Assembly (NCBI GenBank): GCA_946406115.1
Contig: OX291542.1
Location: forward strand, 35,855,321-35,919,320
Length of the DNA: 64,000 bases
Direction of reading: 5' to 3'
Origin: Apoda limacodes
Lineage: Eukaryota; Arthropoda; Insecta; Lepidoptera; Limacodidae
Made by a program: the position numbers and the translations under genes. Below are positions 1 through 11,252 of this stretch, piece after piece. Within the stretch, counting starts at the first letter, position 1, and the number at the start of each line of letters is the position of its first letter. The notes under the pieces are model-generated. The model was not told the origin of the DNA, made no database searches, and saw only the letters and a list, made by a program, of their open reading frames with translations.

Positions 1-224
1 GAAGAATTTTTAAAAAAGAATTTTAAGTTTAGAAAAAAGGTATTTCAAGTGTTTTATGCTATAGGGCGAGTATTATGAAAAATAAAATTACATTAAGTAA
101 AAATTACTGACAACCTACGCTGTGTCACTTTTTATAAACATCCTACGTATAGTTAATATTGAAAAATAATGTTAAATCAATATTCATATTCAATCGGCAA
201 ACTTGGATTCTAAGAATAAAATAT

Positions 225-560
225 TTTTTTATTTTGAAATTTTTAGTTGTCATAGGTGATCAGATCACCCTTATTTATTTAAGAGTATTGAGTTCTTCAA
301 AGTTATAATACTACAGCATATTAACCTTACCAGACGCAGTAAGCACGTACATGCAATATCTTCTTGAATTCGAAGATACGAGACAATTATTTTTGGGCAT
401 TCGACTGCGATTCCATGTGCGTGCGTGGTTTAATTTTTATCTTTTAAAGGGGTTTTTAAGACGGTGTATTTTTTTATTATTTTAATATTTTTAGTTGGTT
501 CTTAAATGTATGTCAGTTAATGATCACCCTTATTGATAAAAAATATGGGGTTCTTCAAGA
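225..560. repeat. Diverged local duplication (225-300 and 473-560)
   Basis: Two AT-rich blocks share the same order of short words: a T-run, 'atttttagttg', 'gatcaccctta', then 'ttcttcaa'. The second has a small insertion. No coding potential was seen. The last word also occurs in the LINE-A 3' region, so the pair may be two very decayed LINE-A ends. Confidence 0.35.
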
Positions 561-650
561 AGGGAATGTTCATCGTTTTAAATATGGTTATGGTGACATC
601 AGGCTCTACTAAAGGCCACCAGCTTGTTTGTTACCTTTGTGTATTTGAAT
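541..650 (+). mobile_element. Decayed LINE-A 3' end remnant
   Basis: The segment starts with 'tatggggttcttcaagaa', which matches the end of the LINE-A coding region in the better copies. It ends with words from the LINE-A 3' UTR: 'ggtgacatcaggc' and 'agcttgtttg' followed by 'acctttgtg'. About half of the usual 200 bp between them is missing. It lies just upstream of a clearer LINE-A piece on the same strand. Confidence 0.4.
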
Positions 651-725
651 CGGCTTACAATCGGCGAAGACATTGGGTAACATACACACAGTAAGTTCCC
701 CTTTAGAACTGCGCTGTTAAACCAA

Positions 726-1351
726 TACGAGGTGAAGCTGGCGTCCAAAAAACTTAGTGTACTCAACAGAGCGAAGCAGTACTTCACGTCGGGGCAAAGG
801 TTGTTACTTTACAAGTCGCAAGTTCGGCCCCATATGGAGTACTGCTGCCATCTCTGGGCAGGTTCACCCGGATACCAGCTTGGCCCTTTTGACTCGGTTC
901 AACGACGGGCTGTGAGAATTGTCGACGATTCCAAACTCACTTGCGGTATCGAGCCCTTAAGTCTGAGGAGAGACTTTGCCTCCCTATGTGTGTTCTACCG
1001 CTTGTACAATGGGTTGTGTTCTGAGGAATTGTTCGAAATGATGCCCACGGCTACTTTCTACCATCGCACCGCTCACCATCGGCAGGGAATTCATTCTCAC
1101 ACTTTAGAACCTAAATGGTCGCGTACAGTGCGGTTTCAGAGAAATTGAAGTGGAATGAGCTCCCTGCCAAGGTTTTCTGCAAGGACTACAGTATGGAGTT
1201 CTTCAAGAAAGAAGTTATTAGATTTCTGAAGGGTCGGCAACGCGCAAGTGATACCCCTGGTTTTGCAAGCGTCCAAAGGCTACGGTGACCGCTTACCATC
1301 AGGCGGACCGTAAGCTTGTTTGCCACCTTAGTGGTTTAAAAAAAAAAAAAA
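726..1351 (+). mobile_element. LINE-A (Jockey/CR1-group non-LTR retrotransposon), 5'-truncated 3' end
   Basis: An open frame of about 138 codons (732-1148) encodes the region after the RT catalytic core. It contains KLASKKLSVLNRAKQYF, LLLYKSQVRPHMEYCCHLW and FYHRTAHHRQGIHSHTLEPK, which are typical of the C-terminus of Jockey/CR1-group LINEs annotated in Lepidoptera. At 1148 a small deletion removes the usual NFLPRTLGLW codons and breaks the frame. A conserved 3' UTR and a poly-A tract (about 1338-1351) follow. This is a normal dead 5'-truncated insertion; the RT domain is absent. Confidence 0.85.
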
Positions 1352-3420
1352 TATCTTAGAAACTAGTGAACTGATTTTGATGGAACGTGAACTGCTCCGT
1401 AAGTTCAATGGAGCCAAATTAAATAAAAAAATATTGAAATCCAATAACTGCTTTTTGAGAAACATGTGCCTGAACATACATACAAACAATACTGTTAAAA
1501 AGCCTTGCGTATTTATTATTTATATTAGTATGGATTCAATATTTAAAATGTTATATTTATGTAACAAAATTTGCGTAAAAATCATGTTTACGAGATTTCG
1601 TCTAGGGATTTGTCCTCTTATAAATTTCAACGATATCCCACCCTAATGTATATATGTGATATGTAATTATTTTGCCACCATATTTGGTAACGAACGTGCT
1701 TTTAGCATTATACACATACACACACAAACCATCACACAAAATTCACTCCCCCGACTATAGTAGGAGATCTTAGGTCCCGTTTTTAAGGGGACCTTGCATT
1801 TTTTAAACAAATCAAACCGCTTCAAACAAAGCAAACAGTTGTTCCTGGGGGTGATTTGAGCTGGTTTCCACGAGGTTCGCTCCTGCAGGTGGGCAGGGGG
1901 AGAGGGGGAAAGTGCGTCCGGCGCGCCTCACTCTAAGCTCTATATCTGTATACATCTAGCAACTTTATCAAGTTTGGTTTTTTTTTTCGTATAATTCGAG
2001 GACGAGGAATTCATTTCTGTAACTAAATTTACACTCACCCATACAAAAAAATAGAGAAATAAAAAAAAAAAACCATATCTATAGAATTATAACTATGAGG
2101 ATTCTCTCCAGAGAAAGAAGTACCTGTGAATAGGCCAGTTATCCTTCTATATAGAATAGTAAACTTGGCAAACATTTTTCGTTTAATAACTCTGTTTAAA
2201 AAATGTTTTGTGTCGCGCGGCAATGCAGGTAGCATTGTAGGAGCGGTGTGCAGCTTTTAGAAATTTTAAGTATGTTTAGATGATTTCTGATAAGTTGTTA
2301 TTCTCATGGTTGTAGATTACATTAATAAATCACTTTTGGACGTGATATATATACAAATAAAAATTAAACATATAAATAAACATGTTGGGAAAACTTTCGC
2401 CAGTAGAGTTATTATAATTGTGATAAAATTAACATAATGTAGCATTAACAGCAATTAACATGTTTGACAAACCATCCTATAGCCATCTTTTTGTTGAGAA
2501 ACGGACACCAGATCCAAGCTGATAAAGGCAAAAAAGCTGGACGTAACATTGGTTGTGATTGGAGTTCCAAGCTGGTCTCTAATGCCGACCTTGTCGCATA
2601 GGGTTCCAGGTTTACACTTTCCAAGATCTGGACTGGATACCAGGATGCCAGGACAAAAATAAAAAAGTGGCAGTGTTGTAGTGACCTGAATGTTAGCGAT
2701 GGATGTTGCTTCTTATATTTGATTGCTTATCCTGCTGCTATATTACACGGGTAAAAAGACCTCGTCTAAGTAAAGTAAAGAGGAGATGATGGAGGCATGC
2801 CCTGGGATCGGAAGCCTAAAACTTACTGATCTCTTAGAATGTTTATCGTTAACTTCGTTAGTGGCTTCAAGTTACATCGGCTGAGTCCACAAACGGTTTG
2901 AACATCTTTCGCCTAACGTTTCGATCCGTTTGATTGGGTCAAATACGAATGTGAGTTCAGTGCCGAGAGACTTGAACGACGACAACAAATTACACAATGT
3001 AGAAGGGTAAACGGTCCTTGCCCCGAGCTGTCTGTCGGAGTCGAAAAACTGCGAAAGAAGGCAATTGTTATTTTATTTAAATTGACACGTAAACCGTTGC
3101 CAAGTTGCGGGGAGTCGGACGCTGATTACGCGAAGGCGACAGTGATACTTCACCTACGCGACTGGTAACAACTCATGGAATCATATTTGGCTCGCGACTA
3201 AATTCCTGAAAAGCTGCGATACTGAATATTACACAAATAATCTTACTCACACTTATTCTATCGTTAATCGATCAAATAAACTATAAACTATAATTCTTCG
3301 TACTTGAACTGATAATATTCCTATACATTTAATCTGTTTATGAATCCTTGATCATGTATGGTGTGGACGCCGGCTTGAAAACCGAAATATATCAATTATA
3401 CTCTACGACTAAAGTTACAT
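1352..3420. other. No gene recognised (AT-rich spacer)
   Basis: Short open frames here (for example 1377-1646) have AT-driven composition and no recognisable domain. There is a small CA-rich run near 1708-1730. GC is slightly higher at 1840-1930 and 2500-2700, but I could not assign either patch to a family. Confidence 0.5.
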
Positions 3421-3425
3421 GGATG

Positions 3426-3601
3426 CAGTGGGGCTTAATGCGTCCTGCTCTTCGGAGTGTGTTAAGCACGGGGCGTGCTCTCTTGGTGAATTACATGGCT
3501 GTTCCATTGGTACATAATAATTTGTACCTACACAAATGGTTCAGTGGGGTTCATTGCGTCCTGCTCTTCGGAGTGTGCTTCACACGAAACGTGCTCTCTT
3601 G
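3426..3601. repeat. 116-bp tandem duplication
   Basis: The block starting 'cagtggggcttaatgcgtcc' at 3426 recurs at 3542 with a few changes. Both contain 'gcgtcctgctcttcggagtg' and end 'cgtgctctcttg'. The offset is 116 bp. The second copy is followed by a partly similar 'catggct' sequence. An open frame spans both (3348-3602), but nothing marks it as a real protein. Confidence 0.75.
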
Positions 3602-3602
3602 A

Positions 3603-5460
3603 CAATGTCATGGCTTTGTCTGTGCGAACGGATGTCACACTCTTTGGCCTAAGGATGAGTGTTTGTGCTATGCACGCACAAGGATTTCTTCCTGAAATAA
3701 GATAATTAGACTTTGGTCTTCAGCTTCGGCTGCAACGATAATTTAATGGTTATACCATTTATGATTTCGCTTCTCTACTCCTTCAGGGGCTGTGCGCTAA
3801 GTTAGCCTCGGTATGGACACGTACCGTGGGAAGCGCTGGGTGGAGCTTCCCGCCTTTTTATTTTTTTAGAAAAATAAAAAGCGCATAGGGGTAGAGGATA
3901 CTATTTTCATCACTAGAACGGTGTTTCAGTCTTTCTCTTAAAGAAACTGCGGTCTGCGTTACTCAATTACCACTTATACGATCACATAGCCAATCCTTCG
4001 AAAAATTTATACTTCAATTTTCAAGTTTCGTGTTGATATTGTCTTATAATTTTCAATGTCCATACTGGTTAGTTACGTTAAGGGTAGGTAGTATATCATG
4101 TTCTTTGGGGGGGGGGGGGTTAGTTACAAAGTCTATTTGAATAAAAAAGTTTTAGTTTGAGTATAACAAAGGTCCAGAACCCAAGGCCAGAATCTACGTC
4201 AAGACTCCAGTCAAGTTCCGGACAGCAGATGATGGAAACCATGGACCGACAGAATACACATAGCACAAAGACCACGTTTCGTCAAACAAAAATTCGAGAT
4301 ACGTATATTTTTTCTTCCTATTGAAGAAGGAACGGCCTTCATTTCCTCTTGCGTGATTCGCTTTTATATTTTTTTTTATACTAAGCATTTTTTTGTGTAA
4401 TTTTTAGTTTGTGTACTTTATTTTTTCATTATTTGTAACGAAAAAGTTAAGTATCTCAGCCTTTTGTGCTAATTTTTATGCCCCCCTTACGAGGCACCAA
4501 GTACCATCTAAAGATCTAAAAACAAACAAAATTTAACAAAAAATGCCCTCGTAGTCGTAAGTAACTCAGTTCGAGTCGTGGGGAGCATCAAGAAAACAGA
4601 CTATAAAAATGCCCATAATTCAATGTCTTGATGATTCGATTTGAGTTACTTTGGCATTTGGAATGACCCAGGAATCGGAGATGCGGGCCGCTTGGGCGCT
4701 GACGGAGTTTCATCAATCTTCAAATGGTTACGAAGTCCTCGGCCTATTTTATGGATTTAAGTCTTAAACTAGGCGTGAGAGTTGACGCTCTGCATCGGTT
4801 ATCTGGTTTTCGGTTTGAAGTTTTTTTTTTATAAATATTTTTGTACAGCATTCCAGTATCATGGCCTTTACTGTCATAGCACTATGGCCTTAACATAAAA
4901 TGATTGTCTCAACAATATAACATAATACGCTTCACACAGCTTCAAAACTTTAATTGCCGATAAAGATAAGATATTAAAGTAAAGCAAATATAAATTCTCA
5001 ACAAAAAAGCTTCCACAGCATTTTTCAATTGTAACATTTTGAAGCTCATTTCAACTGGCATTAATTGCAGAAGCTAGTAAACAGTTCTCTGAAACTTTAA
5101 CTTTCAACTTTTTAAATGCTGAACATTCATTCGCCTTGTGAATTCGCTACTAAAGTGAACTACGCGGAACTTTGTCGGAGTCGTTCAAATACTACGATTA
5201 GCTTGGCATTGGCTGGGATTGGCAGCTCGAAATATTTGTAATGTGATCGATGCTAGTATGGCCAAAAAAATAATGCTTAAATATGTTTTTTTTTTAGATT
5301 ATTTTGTGTTTTACAGCGGAAATCTGTATAAAAAATTTATAGTTAACTGATGAGTTTGTATGGTTACGTAACTGGTTGTAAAAAATTATAACATTGACTT
5401 TTTTAAAAAGCTCTCTTAAAGCCTATTCAAAAGAAGATAATTTTGATTCTAAAGTTTGCT
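3603..5460. other. No gene recognised
   Basis: AT-rich DNA. It has a 13-base G run at 4107-4119 and an A/T-rich hairpin near 3855-3885 that would look like a terminator in bacteria but has no such meaning here. The open frame on the minus strand at 4194-4388 has no recognisable domain. Confidence 0.5.
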
Positions 5461-6307
5461 ATTATACCCGTATATATAAAAGACAATGTTCTGACTGACT
5501 CATCACCGCCCAGCCCAAACTGCTAAGGATACATATTAAAAATTTGGAGAATGAGTTTAGTTTATAATGAAGGCGTCGTTTAAGAACGGATTTTGCGAAA
5601 AAACAACTCCTAAAGGGGTTAGAAGTTTCTATGAAAAACTCTCATTTTTGAAGTCAAATCTATAAAACTCGGTATTTGATGTTTTGAGTTACAATCAAGA
5701 TTGATATATTTCACTGTTTTTGAAAAATCATCTCACAGGGGATAAAATAGGGGATGAACCTTTGTATGGCAATGCGGTTATTTTTGTAAATAAAACCATG
5801 AAAATTTGTACATACACTTTAATTTGCAAATAAAGGATGTCGTGTATCAGTATTTTTCGAAATTCAACCCCTAACGGGGTAAAAAGGGGTGGCAATGTTT
5901 GTATGGGATAAAAAAAATATTATAGTCAAATCAGCTCTAAACTTGCTATTAATGCTCTTGAACACAACTAATGAAGTGTAAGTTTTAAGAAATTAAAAAA
6001 AATTCAGCCCCTCACAGAAATGGGGTAACAAAATATGAGATAAAATATTTTAAGCAGTTAATGAAAAAGGTAATTACGGGGTGCTTAAAATTTAATCTTA
6101 AAGAGGAAAAGAAGGATTACAAAGTTTGTATGCAATTGGAAATTTTTATTTTTGTAGTCTAATTTTCAAGAAACTTTGTATCAATATAAATGAAATACAC
6201 TTACTTTGGTGTTCCCTTGAAATTCGACCTCGAGGAGTAAAAGTTGTGCCAAAGTTTGTATGGGAAAGAAAGGATTCAAATAAGAGAATAGAACTCTTTT
6301 GCTAATT

Positions 6308-6622
6308 TTGTGCTGGTGCATCCAGATACCAGCAGTAGCAGACCCTTTTAATTTCGATCAAGGACGAGGCGAATTCTGTGGAATATGTTCCGATATGGCC
6401 GAGAATTGTTCCACCTTCGGACACACATTGCAGGTGGAAATTTAAGTTGTGGAATAAGCTTCATGCCAAGGTTTTCCCTATGCACTACAGTATGGGGGTT
6501 TTCAGGAAAGAAGTGAATAAACGCGCGACTAATGACCCTTGTGTTGCAAGCGTCTATAGGCTGCGATGACTGCTTAGCATCAGGCAAACATATTGCTCGT
6601 TTTCTACCTTTGTGGTACTAAA
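6308..6622 (+). mobile_element. LINE-A 3' fragment inserted in the array
   Basis: It begins with 'ggtgcatccagataccagc', matching the LINE-A codons for GAPGYQL. An internal deletion then leads to 'aagcttcatgccaaggtttt', 'ctacagtatgggg', a degraded 3' UTR and a short A-rich end. Stops and small indels are present throughout. The piece is older-looking than the copies at 0.7, 14 and 57 kb. Confidence 0.7.
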
Positions 6623-7566
6623 AAACAAAGTGAAATTTAAATAATATGCCTAATATGCATAGTGTATAAAAAATTGACAACCCGTCTTGTTTTTCGGGAC
6701 AGTTTTCTTACAACACAACACAATCCACAAAATATGCTAGTTTCATACAGTTGCACCGTGTTTTGCATCCTTCTGTGCATCTACATCTTGTCAGTTCTCA
6801 AGTATAAACTGTTTAAATTTGTGTGGGAAATAATATTTTTTGATTAAATTTAATTGATTTTGAACTTAACATTGATGCTCTTTAACACAATTAGTAATAA
6901 ACATATTTCTTTAAATTTCAAAATTCAGCCCCTGAGAAAGGGATATGCAAGTCTGTCTGAGACAAAATATTTCTATGGTCAAGTTACTTCAAACTTAATA
7001 TGTATGTTTTTCAACACAAATAATAAATACAGTGTTTTGCGGATTTTCAAATCCAATCACTGAAAGAATAAAATGTGATGCTAATTTTGTATGGGATAGG
7101 AAAATATTATTTTTACTATCAAATTTTTATAAATCTTGTTATCAATGCGTTCCAACACAAAAATATTTAAATCACGCATTTCGGAGTTTTTTCAAATTTA
7201 GACAATATTTTTATAATGAAATTTTATATTCATGTGAATGTTCTGTAACAAAATTAATAAAACATATATTTCTGGGAATTCTGAAATCAAAACCCTTAAA
7301 AGGTAAAAGAGGAAAAAAACGTTTGCAAAATTTTAACAGGAAGAAATATTATTATGTTCAAATTAATTTAGAGTTATATATAAAACTTTCTAAACTATAA
7401 AGTTTGCATGTTTGGTGTTTTTCAAAATTCAACCCATTTCGGGAGAAAGGGGGTGAGAAAATTTGTACAAGATATAATATTTCTATTAGATACTAAAATT
7501 TCATTAAAATTGGGTATAAATACTTCTCAACACAATCAACAAACGACGTGATTAGGGGTTAATAAA

Positions 7567-8280
7567 TCAGCCAAGTGTAAGTCTGGCTCGCGCACCAAGG
7601 GTTCCGCACAAACTTATTATATGCAGATAATTCTTCCACCATGAGATCAAGTTTATGCATTAATTATCAGATGTTCGATTTTTTTCTATATTTGTGATGT
7701 AACATTTTGCCCTAATTCATGAAATTCATAGGTCAACGGAAAGTACCCCATAGGTTTTCATTTATTTGTATCACAATTATGACAAAAATAACCGCATTTT
7801 GTTTTTTTTTTATTGCATTTGTTTACAAAGTTGATTGTTTACAATTTTAAGTAACCTTAGACTTTAGTTTTTTTTATTAATTTCATCTTGAGACCTCTAC
7901 GCGTTCTTGAGTAAAAGGGTCTTAACAGACAGGCAGACAAACTTTTTCTAATTTGTTATAACTACAAATTAACAAATTTCGGATCCTATATCTGTAATGT
8001 GAGACCTTGATTCGTGTCAAATTTCATGATTCTAGGACAACGGGACGTACCCCGTCTTGGTTTGTGTGTGGGCGTATTTCGGTCGGTTTTTTTATTGTGT
8101 TGACTTAGAAATTTGTTTTCTTCAGCTTCAAGGGACCGCAGACCATCGTATTTGATATTAATTTTAATTTGATTACATTACTTGTTTCTGAGAAAAAGGA
8201 TCAAACAGAAAGACGGACAACAAATTAATCCTATAAGGTTCCTTTTTTCTTGTTAAGGTATGGAACTCTAAAAACCATGT
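7567..8280 (+). mobile_element. Dispersed 'cggccaagtg...ggttccgta' type element
   Basis: The left end resembles the family start (cagccaagtgtaag, then 'cgcaccaagggttccgcac'). The right end has 'cctataaggttcctttttt' and 'tatggaactctaaaaacc', the decayed family end. Internal words such as 'cagacaggcagacaaac' (the usual 'gtctgtctgtc' block) are also typical. No coding region. It splits the module array. Confidence 0.55.
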
Positions 8281-8949
8281 TTTTCGGGGTTTAATAATGT
8301 ATTTCCCTAAGGAAGAAAGGGCGGCGGCAAATTTGTACAGGAAGTTATATTTTAATGTATATTTAAAATTCAGTATAAATCTCTCTAACCTATAAATATA
8401 ACATGTATTTTGGGGTTTTCCTAAATTTAATTCTAAGGGAAGAAATGGGGTATGAAAGTTTGTATGAGAAAAAATATTTTAAATCAAACTTGTAACTGGG
8501 TATATTTACATGCTTCTCAACATACTTAACAAACTATGGGTTACGGTTTTAATAAAAATTCAACTCCTAGGGGAGAAAGGAGGAAGTTTTTTGTGTAAAT
8601 ATTATGTTTATGTTTAAATTTCCTATACATCCTAGATATACATGCTCTATCAACATAAATAATGTACTGAGTCAACACCAAAGGAGAGAAATGAAATGGC
8701 AAAATTTGTAATGTGTATAGTCAACTTACTTGTAACATCACTTTCCAATATGATTCTTAAGACACTTAAAAAACTATGTGTTTCGAGTTTTGCTGTAAAT
8801 TCAAACTGTAAGTGGAAAAAGGGGGAGACTTAGTGTTGGTGATAAAAAGTTATGATTGATACACGACTAGTTATAAAAGTCTACTCAAAACTCATGTTTT
8901 AAATAATTAATATATCACATTACATTTTTTTTCCTTTTAATTTTAATAA

Positions 8950-9030
8950 TAATATATTGCATGTTTAAAGTTTATTATTAAGTTGGAGGCAAGCGCAGTG
9001 TCATATAGCACATATTGAGGTGTTCTAGCC
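8950..9030 (+). repeat. Repeat unit also present at 12465-12543
   Basis: A block running from 'atattgcatgtttaaag' to 'gttctagcc' is nearly repeated at 12465-12543 on the same strand (shared 'gtcatatagcacat' and 'ttgaggtg'). It lies directly upstream of a SINE here but not in the second location, so it is not part of the SINE. Confidence 0.7.
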
Positions 9031-9038
9031 TTTTTCCT

Positions 9039-9236
9039 TTGACTCCCTCGCAGCCCAGTTGGTAGCGTGGCCGACTGCTGTGCAGAGGGTGTGGGTTCGA
9101 TTCCCGCACTGAACAAACATTTATGTCAGAATATAAACATTAGTGTTTGTCTTGAGTCTGGGTGTATTTATGTATCATACTTATGCATGTATTTACAAAA
9201 AAAAAGTAATATTTATGTATTTGTATCCGTTGTCCA
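9039..9236 (+). mobile_element. tRNA-derived SINE
   Basis: The head resembles a tRNA. It has an A-box-like 'cagcccagttggtagcg' and a B-box-like 'gggttcgattcccgc' at 9093-9107. The body carries 'tgtttgtcttgagtctgg' and 'gtatccgttgtcc'. Two further copies lie at 34131-34390 (+) and 37556-37752 (-), so this is a real family. The pol III promoter boxes look intact here. The open frame crossing it is accidental. Confidence 0.8.
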
Positions 9237-9957
9237 AATAACGTATAAACTCGCTTACAATCAGCGTTTAATTACACCAATACGAGTTGATCCTGATGAA
9301 GCTCTGTGATGCGAAGCGTACAGTTGATAATAACTTGTCACCTGGTAGATGAAGGAAGGGGGCTTCGGTGGGTGCGTCTAATCTGTTCAGCTCAGGTTTA
9401 CCTACTATGGAGCGGCGGTACAGGGGAATCCCCCGCCAGGTGAGGAGTAATACCTGGAGAACGCCTTGTTATACTTGCATTTCAGTATGTCGCTATATAT
9501 TCGAACTATCGAAAAAACTTCGATAGCGCGATGTAAGACGCGTGAAGTCACCTTAATTTGTAGCAGTACGATATGATGTTCGTTATTAGTAAACTTCACT
9601 AATTCTTAGAAAGGTGTTTGTGAACGTTAATTAGCCTTCATTGTACTGACAAGTAGTGTTTTATCTGCCCACTTTAATAAAACTTTTTGTAATCTTTAGT
9701 AAGCTTTATATGTTGATATTAATTTACGCTACTCATAAATACGAGGAAAGTTTTATAGGATTTGTAAAATTCTGTAATCCAAAGTACAAATTATTAATTT
9801 CGGAAAAGAATAAACCTATTTTGTTGTTATTATTTAATGGCATTAATAAAATGTACTTAAATTTATATTGTTTTGTAATTTCTTATTAACGTAGTAAAAT
9901 TTAGTATTAATGCATTTTAATAAACAGTTTTTTAATTCGAACAATTTTTGTTTTCTC
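9237..9957. other. No gene recognised
   Basis: It holds a somewhat GC-richer patch at 9300-9480, which I cannot assign. There is a short hairpin around 9503-9530 ('ctatcga' / 'tcgatag'). The rest is AT-rich spacer. Confidence 0.5.
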
Positions 9958-10006
9958 CGTGTGTAATGTCCAAAAATATTTATTATTTATTTATTATTAT
10001 TATTAG
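9958..10006 (+). mobile_element. SINE 3' tail fragment
   Basis: 'gtaatgtccaaaaatattta' followed by TTA-type repeats matches the 3' end of the SINE at 34.1 kb. It abuts directly the end of the rearranged LINE-A copy that starts at 10007. Confidence 0.5.
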
Positions 10007-10941
10007 TTAGAATTGTACGCTCACAACGGAACGAGGAATACTTGCTCCAGTACTGTCATCTGCAGAGCAATGTAGGTTGTTGATGTCCAACATGTCGTTG
10101 ATGTGCAGTAGAAACAGCGTAGGAGACAGCACAGAGTCTTGCGGGACACCAGCATTAATGTCCATGCTATCAGAGCAACTACCGTCAACTACGGCTCGTA
10201 TGCGTCTGCCGGACAAAATGCTAGCCACCCATTTGCACTAACCCTCGGGCATTCCGTAAGATGGCAACTTCGATAGAAGACCCCGGTGCCAGACCCGATC
10301 GAACGCCTTCGCTATGTCTAGGCTATATGCCAATGCCTCCCCCTAACGCCTAGTGCCAATCGGTGTGTGACATACACTAGAAGGTCACCAGTCGAGCGAC
10401 CGTGGCGAAAGCCATATTGACGGTCGCTGATCAGGTCGTGTTTTTTTAGGTATCTCAAAAGCTGTGTGTTGATGACACGCTCCATTACCTTGGAGAGGAG
10501 GAAGGTTATAGCGATAGGCCTGTAATTCGGTGGATCTGATCTACCGCCCTTTTTGGGCACCGGGTGCACATTTGTAGTCTTCCATGAAGACGGAAATTGT
10601 CTAGTATGGTAGGAAAGCGCGTAGAGGCGCGTGAGTACAGGACATAACTCAGGAGCACACTGCTTAAACACCACTGCTGATATACCGTCTGGCCCACTCG
10701 ACTTATGAACATTTAGGGAAAGCAGCGCCCGCCGGACCTCTCGCTGTGTTATAGAGATTTCCGGCATGGTCTTACCGCACCACGGTAAAGTAGGTGGTAC
10801 AGCGCCTTCGTCGTTCATATTCGAGTTGGAAGCAAAGAGACTGCCCAAAAAATCGGCTTTCTCTTTTGCACTATGGGCCAAGTCACCACTTTCTTCATTC
10901 TTTCGCAGTGGTGGAAACAACAACTGGCAGAAGTTCCCCTT
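10007..10941 (-). pseudogene. LINE-A reverse transcriptase fragment (copy B, rearranged)
   Basis: Read on the minus strand, an open frame of about 201 codons (10923 down to 10318) encodes the RT N-terminal half: SITQREVRRALLSLNVHKSS, then SGPDGISAVVFKQCAPELCP, PPNYRPIAITFLLSKVMERV and DRQYGFRHGRSTGDLLVYV. A frameshift follows. After it come the motif A region (DIAKAFDRVWH), motif B (AGVPQDSVLSPTLFLLHIND) and a damaged motif C reading SADD instead of FADD. It stops at 10007, where 'gagcgtacaattctaacta' (also at 12446) begins. At 10941 it joins an oppositely oriented LINE-A 3' end. Confidence 0.85.
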
Positions 10942-11252
10942 GGTATCGAGCCCTTAAATCTGAGGAGAGGCAGGGAATTCATTCTAACACTTTAAAACCG
11001 AAATGGTCGCGTACAGTGCGGTTTCAGGGAAACTTCCTCCCGCAAACACTTGGGTTGTGGAATGAGCTCCGTGCCAAGGTTTTCTCCAAGGACTACAGCA
11101 TGGGGTTCTTTAAGAAAGAAATTATTAGATTTCTGAAGGGTCGGTAACGTGCGAGTCATGCTCCTGGTGTTGCAAGCGTTCATAGGCTACGGTGACCGGT
11201 TACCATCAGGCGGACCGTAAGCTTTGCCACCTTAGTGGTATTAAAAAAAAAA
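10942..11252 (+). mobile_element. LINE-A 3' end, inverted relative to the adjoining RT (copy B)
   Basis: It starts at 'ggtatcgagcccttaaat' and ends in poly-A at 11243-11252. It carries its own internal deletion ('gaggagag' joined to 'gcagggaattc', about 140 bp missing compared with intact copies). It is fused head-to-head to the RT piece at 10007-10941. The same junction and the same internal deletion occur in copy C near 12965-13010, so the structure was duplicated, not formed twice. Confidence 0.85.

Larger units (their letters stand above)
5465..8880 (+). repeat. Decayed array of about 150-bp modules, lepidopteran dispersed repeat
   Basis: The block opens with 'atgttctgactgactcatca' and 'cagcccaaactgct', also found at 35.4 kb. 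It then repeats a module made of 'aattcaacccctaagggg', 'gtttgtatgggataaaat', a T-rich stretch and 'atgctcttcaacacaa'. Module copies are visible near 5640, 5760, 5870, 6000, 6120, 6240, 6880, 6990, 7080, 7400, 8290, 8430, 8560 and 8690. Copies are strongly diverged with ragged spacing. The open frames inside (6662-7400) are accidental. A LINE-A scrap and another element interrupt it. Confidence 0.7.

Noticed and set aside
599..787. Minus-strand open frame near the first LINE-A piece
   Set aside because: Antisense shadow of repeat sequence with no domain.
2035..2235. Minus-strand 66-codon frame
   Set aside because: AT-driven composition, no recognisable domain or exon border.
3855..3885. Hairpin followed by A/T run resembling a bacterial terminator
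   Set aside because: The window is eukaryotic, and the stem is simple A/T complementarity.
6662..7400. Chain of plus-strand open frames up to 122 codons
   Set aside because: They lie in the decayed module array and follow its repeat words, with Lys/Asn/Phe-rich AT composition; not genes.
9093..9107. B-box-like sequence as part of a functional tRNA gene
   Set aside because: No cloverleaf stems or anticodon arm could be built around it, and the body is a dispersed SINE.
9067..9309. 80-codon frame
   Set aside because: It runs through the tRNA-derived SINE, including its A and B boxes.
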